The position numbers and the translations under genes were made by a program. The notes beneath the pieces were generated by a model. The model made no database searches, was not told where the DNA came from, and was given only the letters and a program-made list of their open reading frames with translations. 64,000 bases of DNA. It comes from Diploscapter coronatus. Its lineage: Eukaryota > Nematoda > Chromadorea > Rhabditida > Rhabditidae. Location: the NCBI GenBank assembly GCA_964036155.1, contig OZ038422.1, forward strand, positions 64,069,201 to 64,133,200, given 5' to 3'. How positions within the stretch are numbered: position 1 is the stretch's first letter; each line of letters begins with the position of its first letter. Positions 44,063 through 56,462 of this stretch are shown in pieces.

Positions 44063-46446
44063 ATGTTAGCCAATTTACCAGTCGAAATTATATTGTTGAT
44101 CTGCGAATATCCCGAGTTCAAAGACCTGGGACAATTGGCCTGGACTAACAAACGGATGATGCAAATAATCAAGAGATATCTGCCGATAGCGCTCGAGAGG
44201 AAATTTCTATTCTATTGTAAGAAAATATTTCTTGTATGAGCGAAAATTAATTTGAGTATTTAGTGTATTATAAAAACTATAGCATCGAAGAAGGAAGAAT
44301 TTGTCTGTTTGATTCGCATACTAGTTCTGTTGAGAAGCTTGCGAGATTTACTAATGATTTCCAACCATATGAAGTAGCAATTACAAAAGACAAAGTAGAC
44401 TATTTTATTTGTCATTGCCAATTTTGTTAATTTTAGATTTTCGCATTAAAGAGTAAAGAAAAATCGTTTGAAATCTTCGATCTGAATACTCGACAAATCA
44501 ATAGAGGTAACAGTACAAAATCAATAGATTGATGTAATTTTATTGCATTTTTTACAGGGCCAAATCCTCCTGAATGGCGTGAATATGCATCTGTTGCCTA
44601 TTTCAAAGACAAATTGTATTATTTGGGTGGATATGATTCAAAACAAAGAACTACTCAAGTTGATGTATGGAGATTGAATGAAAGTCCATGAAATAATTTA
44701 TTCAGATTTTAATAGATGGAAAATGGCAAACAGGACCTGCTCTTCCTCTTCCAATTAGTGATGCTCAAACAATAATATGCGATGGAATTTTATACGGTCA
44801 CAATATAGCATATTCATTATTGTAATTATGGATATTCAGTTATTCATGGAAAGAATATATATCGATTATCAGACGATGAACGGGAATGGATTGAAACTGG
44901 AGAGATTCCAGAAGCACGACTATATTTCGGAGTTGCATCGCTAAATGGAAAAATTTACATAACTGGAGGATGCAGGTCGTTAATTTTGTATGATAAATAA
45001 TGTATCATTATACATTTAGTGGCGATGGAGTATTAAAATCCTGTCTGTGTTTCGATCCCTCAGCTCCAGTTGGTAGTCGAATTTCTCGAATCGCTGATAT
45101 GAATTATGCAAGATTTAAGCATTCGCTCATTGCCGCTAACGGAAAATTGTATGCAATCGGAGGGTGAGTTGAGATTTTGCATATTTTTATACTAAATATT
45201 TGTTAACTTAGATATCAAGAAAAGTATGTGAGCAATTTTTGCAATTCAATCGAGGAATACGATCCACAAACGAATAAATGGCGTAAAATCGGAAGAATTT
45301 TTCCTACAACGTTATTTTGTCGTAAGAAATTATATTGAAAGCTAAGTAAAAGACTTTGAAACGATTCGTAATAATTTAGTTTGGTATCGAAATAATTATA
45401 AATATGAAGGAAGAATATGGTTGTTCAGTTCATTTACCTGCTCAGTAGAAGAGATTGCAAAATTCCACAATTGGTATTTTCCATATCAAGTAGCAACTAC
45501 ACAGAATAAAGTAAATTCTTATGTTCGTTATTTTGAATAATTTCTTGGACTTCAGATTTTTGCAATTAGCAGATTAAATGACATTAAATCATTTGAAATA
45601 TATGACTTGAACACTCGACGAATTTCAAAAGGTCTTATCAACAAATCCACGAATGATCGATTCAAAGGATTTTACAGGTCCAGATCCTCCTGAATGGCGT
45701 AGTGCTGCATCTGTGGCCTATTTCAAAGGAAAATTATATTATTTGGGTGGATTCGATTATAAAACAAGGGAAAATACGAATCGAGTTGATGTATGGAGAT
45801 CGAATGAAAGTCCATGAAATAATTTATTCAGATTTTAATAGACGGAAAATGGCAAACAGGACCTGCTTTCCCTCTTCCAATTACATATGCTCAAACAATA
45901 ATATGCGATGAAATTTTATACGGTCACATTATAGCATATTCATTATTGTAATTATGGATATTTAGTTATTGATGGTTGTGAAAATAAAGTGATATATCGA
46001 TTATCAGACGATGAGCGGGAATGGATTGAAATCGGAGAGATTCCAGAAAGACGAGGTTCTTTCGGAGTTGCATCGCTAAATGGAAGAATTTACATAACTG
46101 GAGGAATGAGGTTGTTAATTTTGTATGAGAAATAATGTATCATTATATATTTAGTGATATTGATGCATACAACTCCTGTCTGTGTTTCGACCCCTCAGCT
46201 CCAGTTGACAGTCAAATTTCTCAAATCGCTGATATGAATTATGCTAGGTGTCTTCATTCACTCATTGTCACTAACGGGAAATTGTATGCAATCGGAGGGT
46301 GAGCTGAGATTTTGCGTATCTTTATACTAAATATTTGTTAACTTAGATATCAAGAAAAGTATGTGAGCAATTTTTGCAATTCAATCAAGGAATATGATTC
46401 ACAAACGAATAAATGGCGTGAAGTCGGAAACATTAACATAAAATAA
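44063..46446 (+). CDS. F-box/kelch protein with a tandemly duplicated propeller
   Basis: ATG 44063 begins an F-box (MLANLPVEIILLICEYPEF, LGQLAWTNKRM), the SKP1-binding module of SCF ubiquitin ligases. Kelch unit 1 (about 44.27-45.32 kb) carries ASVAYFKDKLYYLGGY, DAQTIICDGILY, GVASLNGKIYITGG and HSLIAANGKLYAIGGYQEK. Unit 2 (about 45.38-46.44 kb) repeats all of these with high identity, introns included, and ends at TAA 46444-46446. Unit 1 ends TTLFC followed by a donor in the same phase (1) as the donor of the F-box exon. Unit 2 therefore splices on in frame and one double-propeller protein is predicted. If that donor is not used, unit 1 stops 6 codons later and unit 2 is an orphan. Introns of 44-47 nt interrupt each unit. 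It is typical of the fast-evolving nematode F-box families that recruit targets for ubiquitination. Confidence 0.8.
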
Positions 46447-46889
46447 AACTTGTTTATAATAATCTCGGATTTCATATAGAAATTTTATTGAATAAAATGT
46501 GAAATAGTAGTTTAATTTCGATGCACATGATACAGACAACTCTCGAAGACATCCAAAAGTGATGAGGGATAATTACAACTGAAATAATTATTCTTTAAAA
46601 TAGTTTTCTATAAGAATAACCAAATACACTTATTAGGAACTCATTCTGTCATAGCTTAGATTATGCATCTCAACTAGTTGTCAATTTTATAGTTATTAAT
46701 AGAAATGTCTTCAATTTGTAAGGATTATTGTGAATGACTACTCTAGTTAACATAACTTTCTTGATCAAATACAACTGATGAAACAGAAATCTTGCTAAAG
46801 CTTGATCACTTGAAACCAACTAAATCACACGAATTTTCGAGGTAAAGAAGTCAACGCATATTTCAAGTGAACGATCGAAAATTAGAATT
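46447..46889. other. Spacer between convergent genes
   Basis: AT-rich 3' flank of the kelch gene and of the minus-strand small gene. No coding sequence or RNA seen. Confidence 0.5.
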
Positions 46890-47186
46890 CTACAGAGTGC
46901 AACAAATGTTTTTCCTCGCAGCTTCTCCATTTGCCAATTCACGCGCTTTGCGACGACGTTCGAATTCTTCCTGAAAACTACTAAAATTCAAAAAGTGGCT
47001 TAGAAGAATTTATAAAATGATAGGAATAGCATATTTTCAACGAGTTATTTCAAACTCCCTTACCTGAACAGCAGTTTCTAGCCGGGCAGCCTCCTCTTTC
47101 TCCATTCTCTCCAACCCGTTCTCGAATCCAATCTGCAGAGTCTTAATCTGGATATCTTTCACATAGTCACTCAGCCCCTTCTTGGC
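46890..47186 (-). CDS. C-terminal exons of a small helical protein with a CaaX-like tail
   Basis: Two exons in frame: 47064-47186 (AKKGLSDYVKDIQIKTLQIG, then FENGLERMEKEEAARLE) and 46890-46970 (EEFERRRKARELANGEAARK, then NICCTL and stop). The sequence is charged, Glu/Arg-rich and predicted helical, and ends Cys-Cys-Thr-Leu, which fits a CaaX (geranylgeranyl-type) signal. Both exons have clean splice sites. The first coding exon was not found in the 460 bp before the divergent La-like gene, so the entry is partial. Family not recognised. Confidence 0.55.
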
Positions 47187-47648
47187 CTGAAAACAATTTA
47201 TCCTTTCTTTGGAAAGTAGAAAATTTCTATAATTTTATTTATACTCTATGAGTACTTTATTATCTTACAAATCTTTTTTTTTTTAAATCATTTTTTTTCT
47301 AAATGATATATGATGTCATTGTATAATTCGCATTGGAGCGCACTTTTGAGCCTTTTTGCAATCTATTTTCAAATTTTCTTTTTTTTCCATTTTTCGAAAG
47401 TATTTTCGTTGAAAAACGGATAGTTTTTCATTTCTTTTTCACTTTCTTTGTTATTTATAATTTTTCGTTTATGTATGCTTCGAAATAATCTAAATACTCG
47501 TTAACTCTTCATATATCATTCGTCTGTTTTGTCCCTACCGAAAAATGATGAATTTCAGATTGATGTCTAACGTCATCTGAAAATTTAAATCCGAGAATTA
47601 CTGTAATTCGACGCCATCTGAAAATCAAGATTACTGTAATTCATCGTC
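47187..47648. promoter_or_regulatory. Divergent promoter region
   Basis: 460 bp between two head-to-head genes. It contains T-rich runs and, at about 47567-47650, two copies of a CATCTGAAAA...ATTACTGTAATT unit directly before the La-like start codon. Confidence 0.4.
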
Positions 47649-50600
47649 ATGCCTCATCAGAAGCGCAAACGCAGCGGTTCGCTGCATCGTCATGATCATA
47701 CTGTAGGTCGATTTTAGTATTCTCTAATCTTGACGTCGAATTTCAGAATCAGACAACGCCAAAAAGACGTCGCCTCGGGTCGTCGGCCTCCAGAACCCAG
47801 CATCGGACGCCGTCGTCAACGATTCAGAGGGAAACGACGTCGACCGATAATGTGTCCATTTCGGGTACGGCACTTTAGTTTTAAATTTTTAAATAAAATA
47901 CGTTAAGTCAAAAAATAACTGAATCCAAATATTTCATACCTGAATCTAACATTTTCAGGTCACTCTTCCGCTCAACCAGAAAGAAAACTGAAAAGGCGCC
48001 GTCCCAAGACTGTTGGAATTCGGAGAGAGCTTTGCCAGGTGAAAATTTATAAATTTTAAAACCCAGTTCAAATTGATTTTGCTCGATATTCTAAAAGCTT
48101 TTAAACTTTAAATCATTGTTAAATTTGACTATAAATTAGAAGTTCCATATTCTTAACATTCTTAAAACCATGGTTAAAGTCAGCTCAATTTTAACTTTAA
48201 GTGAATTTTCAAAAATTCTGACTTCAGGGGATCGAAAAGTTGCTGCGAATGGACCCTTCCCCGATCGGACATCTCTTCGCAGGCTGTGACGAGGAAGGAG
48301 CACCCCAGGCCGAGTTCGAGGAAGTTCTCAAGTTCCTCAACATTGATATGGAGAAGGTAAATTGTTTCTTTTTCTTTAGATTTTATATTACGAACCACGG
48401 AAAAGCCGAATAGTCTTTAAATTTCTTACCTTTTCTGGGATTTCTCTGAAACATGTGTGAAAATTATACATTTTATTATCTTAGTACGGAGCAAGGAGCG
48501 AAAATAATATTGTCTTTCTGAATTGAAAATTTTTGAGACATATTGCAAGAAGGCTAATAGATGATGAGTTTTAAAAATTCGTTGAAGATACCCATAAATT
48601 ACTGGAAAATTTTTAAAAATTTCACAACTAATTTTCCTTTAGAAATATTTTTCAGCTCTCCAATCTTTCGCACCAAGCCATTTGTTCGATTTCGAATGAA
48701 ACCGACATTTTCTGCGTCGATCAAAACTCAGACACCGGCAAATTGTTCGTGAAATTCTACCCACTCACCTTCGATCCGGATGATGCTACAGTTTATGTGG
48801 TAATGTTTTTTCTTTATTATTTTTAATTTCTAAAAATCTGTAATTTTTATTTCTCGAAGCAAAAACTACAGTATTCTTTATTTATTTTCTTCCGAAAAAA
48901 AGCTAAATTAATCATGGTTTAATTTTGAGAATATTTGAAAAAACTACAATAATCTTATTTTTTCTTTCCTTCTCAAAACTATTCAAATTTTAGGACAATC
49001 TTCCCGATGGCGCTAATTCGGAAAAACTGCGTCGCTTGGCTGATCTATTTGGGAACGTCGTTTCGGTATTTTTTAAAAATATTTTCTAATAAAGGATCCC
49101 TTTTAATTTTTAATAGAAGACCAGGCTCTTGTATTTTTCTAAATTCTCTATTTTAAGGTCAAACTGCCACTGAAGCCCCCTCGCTGGGTCCAGACTCCAA
49201 GAGGAAGGGCTGATATGGGCTCGAAACCGCAAAAATTCGGCTTCATCCAATTCACCCATTCTGATTCTGTGGACCGATTTTGCAAGGTAGTTAACCTTTT
49301 AATTAGGGTAATTAAGTCTCTAGCTAATTTGGGTAATTATTCTAGGCCTACAATAAAAATTTCCCTCTGGAGGCTAGACGAAAGAACTCGGAGACGGCTT
49401 CGCATCAATTGGCAATGGAGACGTTGAAGAAGAAGATTCGAATGTAAGTGAATTGGGGGAAATAAAATTGCTAGTTAGGGTAATTAATTTATCTTTGAAA
49501 TAGCTAGGTTGATTTAGTTAGGGTGATTATCCAATTAATTCCAGCTTGGCTCGCAAACGGTACCGTCGGAACCTACATGAAAGTCTGAAACTATCCAGAC
49601 TCAGGAGAGTCTTCGCCAGTATGCGAAAGAAGGAGCTCCAACTCGCCAAGAAAGAGAAGCAGAAAATTAATGGTTTGACGTTACTTATGTTTCAAGAAAA
49701 ATAGTGAATTTTTCGAAATTTTCTAGTTTCATTGGACCGAAATTGGATACGATTTTGACGAATTAAACATTTTATTGGGCATCTGTTTTTACCGTCTTAA
49801 AAGTTTCAAAAACTTCACAAAAATCATGGAATTTCTTTTCGTGAAATATTTTTAATAGTGTCTTTTACCTAGCGAATGGGAAAAATTAGCGATTTTCAGG
49901 CGAACTCCCCTGCTCATGCCGATCCCTTCTCTCTACTCCCAATCAAAGCCTTTCGACTGAGAATTTGAAAGAAGCCTCGCCCACTATTTCCAAAGTCAGG
50001 TACCGTATTCATAACTTTCACAATTTATCAAAAAAATACTATGATAAAAGTCGGCAAAATTTTCCTACAACTGTAAAATGTCCACTTTCTTCATTGCCTT
50101 TCGTCGTACTATTTTTTAATGAAATATCGCTTAAAATTAAATGAGGTTACAAATTAAAAAACAAAAAAATGAGCATGAACTTAATTTCAGGGAATCCAAA
50201 GAAGTCTCGTTTTCGGAGCCTCCAAAAATCGAAGAAGAAAGGGAACATCAGGAGGTCCAGAACAAGTCCAGGTACTTTTTATTTATTTATTCTGTTGGAC
50301 AGAAAATCCAACTATTCCTAACTTTGATTCCTGAGCCTCAAACTTCGTAATTAGGCTCCTTATCGAAAATATATTTAAAAAATTTGAGCCAGGACCAACC
50401 TTTCTCGAGACCTGAGTTCTGATCTTCTCGTCTCTAAAATCGTCAAATATTGCATCTTATTTTGAATTTTTTCAGAAGACGGAGGAAAAAGAACCGTCAA
50501 GACCCTGCGTACGTTCAAGGCTCAATTCGCGAATTTTTCGCCGATATCCAGGTCTTTCCACTGTAAGTTAATTGCCTTAGTCATCTCAATGGCTGTAATT

Positions 50601-50872
50601 GTCCTAATTAAGGAAGGAGTACAAGCGCATGCGATCTCAGTATCTTCATCTGAAGAAGGAGCGTCACAAGAAGATTGCCAAAGATGCAACTGGTCCGTTG
50701 AAAAAGCAGAAACTTGAGGGGAAAAAGGTAAGGGATGATAAAATTATCGAAAAATCCGTATTTTACCAAAAACGGCTCTTTTAAAGTGGTAGCCTTTTAA
50801 TTTCAGCTCGCCAAACGTTTGATCGAATATCGTGACAAGACGTGGTCCACGAGTGATGGGAATCGAGGATAG
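47649..50872 (+). CDS. La-related RNA-binding protein (LARP7-like)
   Basis: About eleven exons from ATG 47649 to TAG 50872. A basic N-terminus (MPHQKRKRSGSLHRHD, TPKRRRLGS) precedes a La-motif-like winged-helix region (LCQGIEKLLRMD ... EFEEVLKFLNID ... LSHQAICSISNETDIF). An RRM follows with RNP2-like VYVDNLPDGANSEKLRRLA and RNP1-like KFGFIQFTHSDSVDRF. The RRM loop is long and proline-rich (PLKPPRWVQTPRGR). The C-terminal half is Lys/Arg-rich (LARKRYRRNLHE, MRKKELQLAKKEKQK, YKRMRSQYLHLKKERHKK), as in LARP7 proteins, which bind U-tails of 7SK/U6-type RNAs in the nucleus. The order La motif, RRM, basic tail supports the family, but the aromatic core of the La motif is weak, so this is not certain. 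At least three introns are TAATTA-class. Confidence 0.55.
49288..49346 (+). repeat. TAATTA-class intron (example)
   Basis: A 59-nt intron of the La-like gene beginning GTAGTTAACCTTTTAATTAG and ending GGGTAATTATTCTAG. The core TTAATTAGGGTAATTAAG is the same motif as in introns of nas-39, itr-1 and mccc-1. Confidence 0.75.
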
Positions 50873-51019
50873 GGGTTTTTCTAAATGGTACCATTTTTAC
50901 CAAATAGCACCACTTTGGGTGCTTCTTGAATTTTGATGTAAATGACACGGGTTACTGTACTGCAAATGAAATTGATATCATACGGTTTTACATGAATTGA
51001 ATCAACTGTTGCTGTTGAA

Positions 51020-51038
51020 AATAAATAATTGTTTTATT
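51020..51038. terminator. Back-to-back poly(A) signals of convergent genes
   Basis: AATAAA on the plus strand (51020-51025), 148 nt after the La-like stop, and AATAAA on the minus strand (51038-51033), 63 nt after the SLC23 stop, lie within 19 bp. The two 3' ends therefore probably overlap. Confidence 0.55.
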
Positions 51039-51100
51039 TATGTTTTCAGAATATATTGCAGTTTAAACATTGACATAAAATTTGAATAATTAAAGTTAGA

Positions 51101-54100
51101 TTATATACAGACATTTCTTTTAGGAGTTATAAATGGCAGCTTCCTAAGAATACGTATCGTATCGATAAGTCTAAATTTAATTTTTAGATATACTTCTAAA
51201 AATTCATATTTCTCTACGATTTATTAAATAATAATTTATAAAATAAACCGTAAACACTTACTGTTCAATAGTCTCAGGCAAATTATAAATATCGCTATTT
51301 TCATAATTTTCAGATTGCTTTCCTATTAAACCCCTTTGCTCTTTCGTGCCTCCTAAACTTATATTTAGGCTAGAACTCTCTATTTAAATATACCCGGAAC
51401 TGTATTATCCAAGAATACCGCTATTATACCACCAACTAGCATCTTTATTTTTAACAGCATATTTAAGATCTGAATTTAAATTTAAGTTTTAAATTAAAAA
51501 AAGAACTTAAACCTCATCAAAATCTTTGTTTCCAGTATGAATGGGGTCTTTCTCAATGTGAGTTGGGATTGTTAATCCAATGATAATAGATAAGCCCATA
51601 ATTGATAAATTCCGAGTTAGAGAGAGATCGATCAGCTGAAATGATTATCCTCTATCTAAAGAGTCAAGCCCCGCAGCGCATCACTGATGAAACATTTCTT
51701 TAGACTTCTCAAAATTTTAAACTTACTCCATAACTATATTGTTTAAAGTAGGTTGAAAGCGATGCATAATTATATTTATGCCTTAAAAATGTCAGTTTCA
51801 TCGTATTTTCTTAAATATTTTCTAGCCCTCAATATTATTGAAACCCACATTAATAGCATATTTTTCCCTCGAATAATGCAATTTAAATCGGAGTAATTCT
51901 CAAACCTGTAAATTATTAAAAGCCACCCCAGCAATTATTGAGGCTCCCATGGCGAGAATGCCTCCATACAAGGCCTCTGGAATTGTAGCCAAAATCGCCG
52001 CGACTTTTGTGAATATCCCGGCACAAATCAGAACGATCCCTGCCGCCTGCATAGTACATCTGGAGGCTACCTAAATTTAAAGTAAGCATAAACATTTGTA
52101 GCTATCTAAATTTAAATTCAATCTGATTTCAGGTGTGATATTCATATATCAGACTAAATTTCTTCTCTAGAGTCTGATCCCTTAGGCCTGAATTTTATAA
52201 TCACTTCGAAAATGAGAATTTCTTGAATCAAAATTTATATTGTAGTTCAAACTTGAACTTTCTAAATCTAAATCTAAATTTTATTTTTTTTAAATACAAA
52301 CTAGATTTTCTAAATTTCGAAATTCACCCTCGTAAACTGAATCAGGGCAATATTTTCCGTGTAGGTTGTCACCCCCGCCCCCAGTCCGAGTGACGATGAG
52401 AGCATCGTTCCGAGACCCTCACAAAGAATGGCTCGATTCACGGCATGTTTGGGAGGAGAGGGCTGCTCACTGGTTCTGCGCTAGGATGCGAATTTTTAAA
52501 GATTACGGTAGGACTATTAATTTTTATTTATTGGGACTTTTCGAAGAAGCTAAAGTTATTTTATGATTTTCCTCAATGAAACTTAAATTCATGGAAAAGC
52601 TACAATAAGTTTTTTTATTTTAGATTTTTTTTCTAAAATTTGTTATCTACTGAAAAGTACCAAAGAAGACTTCATTGTAATTTATGAATTACTTATGATC
52701 TATGAAAATTTTAGATCTACCTGGCCAAAATCTCATAGGAACCCAGATTCTCTATCGTACCGGCGATGCAAGATGCTATGAAGGCGATACAAAGTCCTGC
52801 GTTAATTGTAGGCATACCGTAATCGCCTAATTATGATAATTCAATATTTAATTGGTTAATTAAATCCTGAACAATCTACAACTACGGAGTTATTATTCCG
52901 AAAGCTCATTACAAGACTAGTTTTTTCTTGAATCATATCATCAGAAAATCGATATTTTGGTAGCTTTGGCACTAAGTGGTAACAAAATGGCACCTGGATG
53001 TGGTACTCGGAACCATGGGGCTTCTTTCAATACCAAAGTCGAGGCATTAGAATCCGTCCTTGCCGCACCATTCATGGGTTCCAATCCGGTAATTGTTAGA
53101 ATGAAACATACGATCCACATAAGTAATAGGCTAATTATGTACTTAATTAGGGTAATTAAATAGGTAACTAGAGTATCAGTTTACTGGAAATTGACCGAAG
53201 ATCCGGACCTTGGTCCTGAGAATTTCCCGCTTTTTGAAAGAGTATTTTGGGAAGCGAATATACACATCTTCAAGATAGACAGCCAAGATTATGACTACTA
53301 CTAACATACTGAAAAAATCGATAAATTTCGAAAATAAGTTGATCTTCACGAAGGTTTTTTTTTTATCATTAATGCACACTTATATTGGATAAAATATAAA
53401 ACGAATTGTTCGATATTGATTTTGGTCAAATAAAGAATGTAAGCTTCAAAAGATAAGCTGATCTTTTCATTTATTTTTTTTTACATTAATATGCGATTTC
53501 CTTCACTATTAATAAAGTGAAAGTCTCAAAAATTCTCCTAATTCTCAACTGTGTTAAATATTTTTTAATATATAGACGGTAGCTAAACTATAAAATCTTT
53601 TCAAAATAAAGAAAAACTCACATCGGTGACAACCAATGCAGGAAGAGTCTCTCTTCTATTGGTTCTACAATCGACGCAGCCAGCAATACCATCAAAGGCA
53701 CTATGGTAATTGGTCCTATGATTGAAGATAGCATAGAGGCCAAGCCCGTAGCGCCGAGTAAAATATATGTTAGAGCCGCTATGAATAGACTGCCTTCTAT
53801 CTGAAATTGAGCATCCCTTAATTCAAATAAAAGGCCCCTATAATAGAGAATCAAAAATTTCTTTTATTTTAAAATGTTTAGGTGGTTATATTTAAGTTTA
53901 ATGGCAAAGATCGGCTTTATCTTGATTTAAATGATGAGGATCAACTTTATATTGATTGATTACGACATAAAAATAGTTCTTTTTAAATGTAGTATCTTTA
54001 CTTTACCTGTAAAAGCCGTTCTTTCCAATGAACCTTCGGATCACAGTGGTCTTTCGTAAATGCTATTAGCGGGGGCAGAAATGCCATAGCAGGGCCGGTG

Positions 54101-54804
54101 AAGCAGCTTAGTCTGAAATTTGAAATATATATATATGTATCTAATTTTTGAAAATTTTCAAATTATTAAAATATCCATTCATAATCAATATTTGAATTGT
54201 TTATTCATTAAAACTATGATTTAAGAATTTTCATATTGAATTATAGCTAATAAGGACCATTATAACGATTGCTTTCCTACTAAAATATTGAATATCGTTA
54301 ATTTTAACCATCGTTCTTTCTATTCAATGAAATATCGACTTATTCTAATTTTTCAATTACCGTAATCCTAGAGTTGTTTGCAATAATGTTGCTGCTCCCG
54401 ACGCGACAAAAGTGGAGCTAATAATTTGAACTCTCAGGGACATCTTATCCTCACCAGCGCACAGGTATTCGGATAAAAGATATGGATAAACTAGTAGGCC
54501 GGATATGGAGAGAAGGATTTGCTAAATATGGTAAACTGTGTTATTGTCTAATTCATTTACAATATTAATTCCAAAAATTGTCAAAATGACTTGTAATATT
54601 TGAAACAGATAAAAAATATCAATAGAAATGAATTTTGTCGGTTGAAAAATCTATATGCTGAGATGTTCGCTCATTTGACACAAAAATAACGATTTTCATT
54701 AATTGAACCATGTCACAAATTATTTTGGAACATACCTGAAACCCATAAGTTAAAGAGACTCCTATAGACGGTTTATCTTGCACTGATAAATGTAGTGGTG
54801 GCAT
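51101..54804 (-). CDS. SLC23 nucleobase/ascorbate transporter
   Basis: Multi-pass plasma-membrane permease of the NAT/NCS2 family (vertebrate SVCT relatives). ATG 54804 starts MPPLHLSVQDKPSIGVSLTYGFQ, the usual N-terminal opening into TM1. Then QIISSTFVASGAATLLQTTLG, GPAMAFLPPLIAFT, TYILLGATG, GPITIVPLMVLL, ARTDSNASTLVLKEAPWFRVP, INAGLCIAFIASCIAGTIENLGSYEILAR (signature helix), RAILCEGLGTML..GAGVTTYTENIALIQFTR, ALYGGILAMGASII, LSIMGLSIIIGLTIP and VGGIIAVFLDNTVPG follow in family order. The usual TEN/SxxPNxG loop is TTYTEN here. The tail ends ITPKRNVCI. Substrate (ascorbate or nucleobase) cannot be told. Several C. elegans paralogues exist, so no symbol is given. Confidence 0.92.
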
Positions 54805-56462
54805 AATTAGAATAACTTAGTTTAAACCTTAGAAAATACGAAAATTCCTTCTAGAATATAATTTATGATTCTCTGAAAATCGAAATTCTTCGCAAATTTC
54901 TCATAATATTGGCTAATTTTGCCGAACTACGAATAATAAAACAGTTCAAAACTATCAAAATGTCAGAAATAGACATTTTCAGAAGGGGAGAAAATGTTAT
55001 GAACTGACAATGCTGATAATTTCATTAACATATCATTATTATTATCACTAAACAATCAAAACAGTGTTAGTGCGGGGACGAAAGAATATTATTATAATAG
55101 GGCAAAAACTTTCACTGGTTTGCCTTTGAATTGGACATTTTATGTTTGTCGAACAAAAACTCGGTCTAAATCATTTTTACTAATTCTTAGAAATCTTTGA
55201 TAGTAAATTATGATTTAGGGTTTACGTTAAGTTAATGAAACTGAAGAAAACTTAAATGATTGATGAAAAATGATTCAACGATTACTAAGCCTAACGACAT
55301 TATTTATGAAATTACGCAGCATTTGATATTGCTGATATCATTATCTCTCAAATTTAACGCAAACTTCAATAAATTTAAGGTAATAACTCATCAATCTAAG
55401 ATTGATTAAAATACACCGAACCTTTAAATGTATCGACCGAAACTCAATAAAATAGCGTGACCACATCAAACGTTGAAATTAAAAGTCAATACCCTAAAGT
55501 CGAGAGAAACTATTGGAATTTCATGAAAAATAGACTAGTTTTTGGGATTATTTTATTATTATTGACCTAAAAATCAAATAACATCTATCGGAAAATATAG
55601 CGTTTAGTAGTTCTGTTTTTTGATATCTAAATTACGTCAGTTTACCTAAAATATCGAGAAAAAAGATCATATTCAAACCTTATTCGAAAAAATCATAGAA
55701 CAAGGAAAAATGGCCTATCGTGGACTAAGATTGTACTTCATGAAGATGGTCAAGTCATGTGAAAGCCTCTAGTTTAACTGAAATAAGAAAAGGTCAACAT
55801 ACAATGAATGACAAAGCATGATAGAGTCATGGTTCTAATAAGCTATTCATCTTTTCAAGGCCATTCTGATAAAACTTCATTTTCTCGTCAAAATATTCTA
55901 TAAAACCATTTTTCACTTTTTCAAAAAAAATCTTTATTTTTTTCGGAAAAGTGCCACCTCTTTCCAGACTAGAAACGATACATGATACGGCATACAAATA
56001 AAAATCTCATGGTCTGGAAAATCGATCATTGTCGCACCTTTACTATTTTCTTTCCAGGCAACTATTTTCCAGATCACAAAATTTTATAAAATCTAAAAAA
56101 AAAAAAAAAAAACCGATAAAATTGCTTTGTTATGGCAATATGTCTGTCGATGACGATAAAACATTCCGTATTTGTGGTCAGAAAATTAGATTCTCTAAAA
56201 TTTCAAATTCATGATAAACTCTTTCAAAACAACCCAAGTTTCGAGATTCTAAAAAGGTTACGCTAAAACGCTATCTATAATAAAACACAACACCTGAAAA
56301 TCGAATAGGTCCCTAGAATAATTTTGATATTTTCTTAGAATGCACATTTCATGGATAATCAATGGACGGCATTATGATAAAATTGAGACGTCATATTGAA
56401 AAGGAGCGTCACAATAAGATCATAACGCCTTTTTAAATGACGCTTTAAAAAGACTTCAAAAT
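54805..56462. other. Spacer between SLC23 and mccc-1 genes
   Basis: 1.66 kb, AT-rich. No exon recognised on either strand. It holds the SLC23 promoter and the mccc-1 3' end. A GACGTCAT-type repeat lies at its right edge (about 56.38-56.46 kb). Confidence 0.5.

Noticed and set aside
44697..44706. Apparent in-frame stops in both kelch units (ESP then TGA)
   Set aside because: They fall inside a 47-nt intron (GTTGATGTATGG...TTATTCAG); splicing restores the kelch blade, so the units are not pseudogenes.
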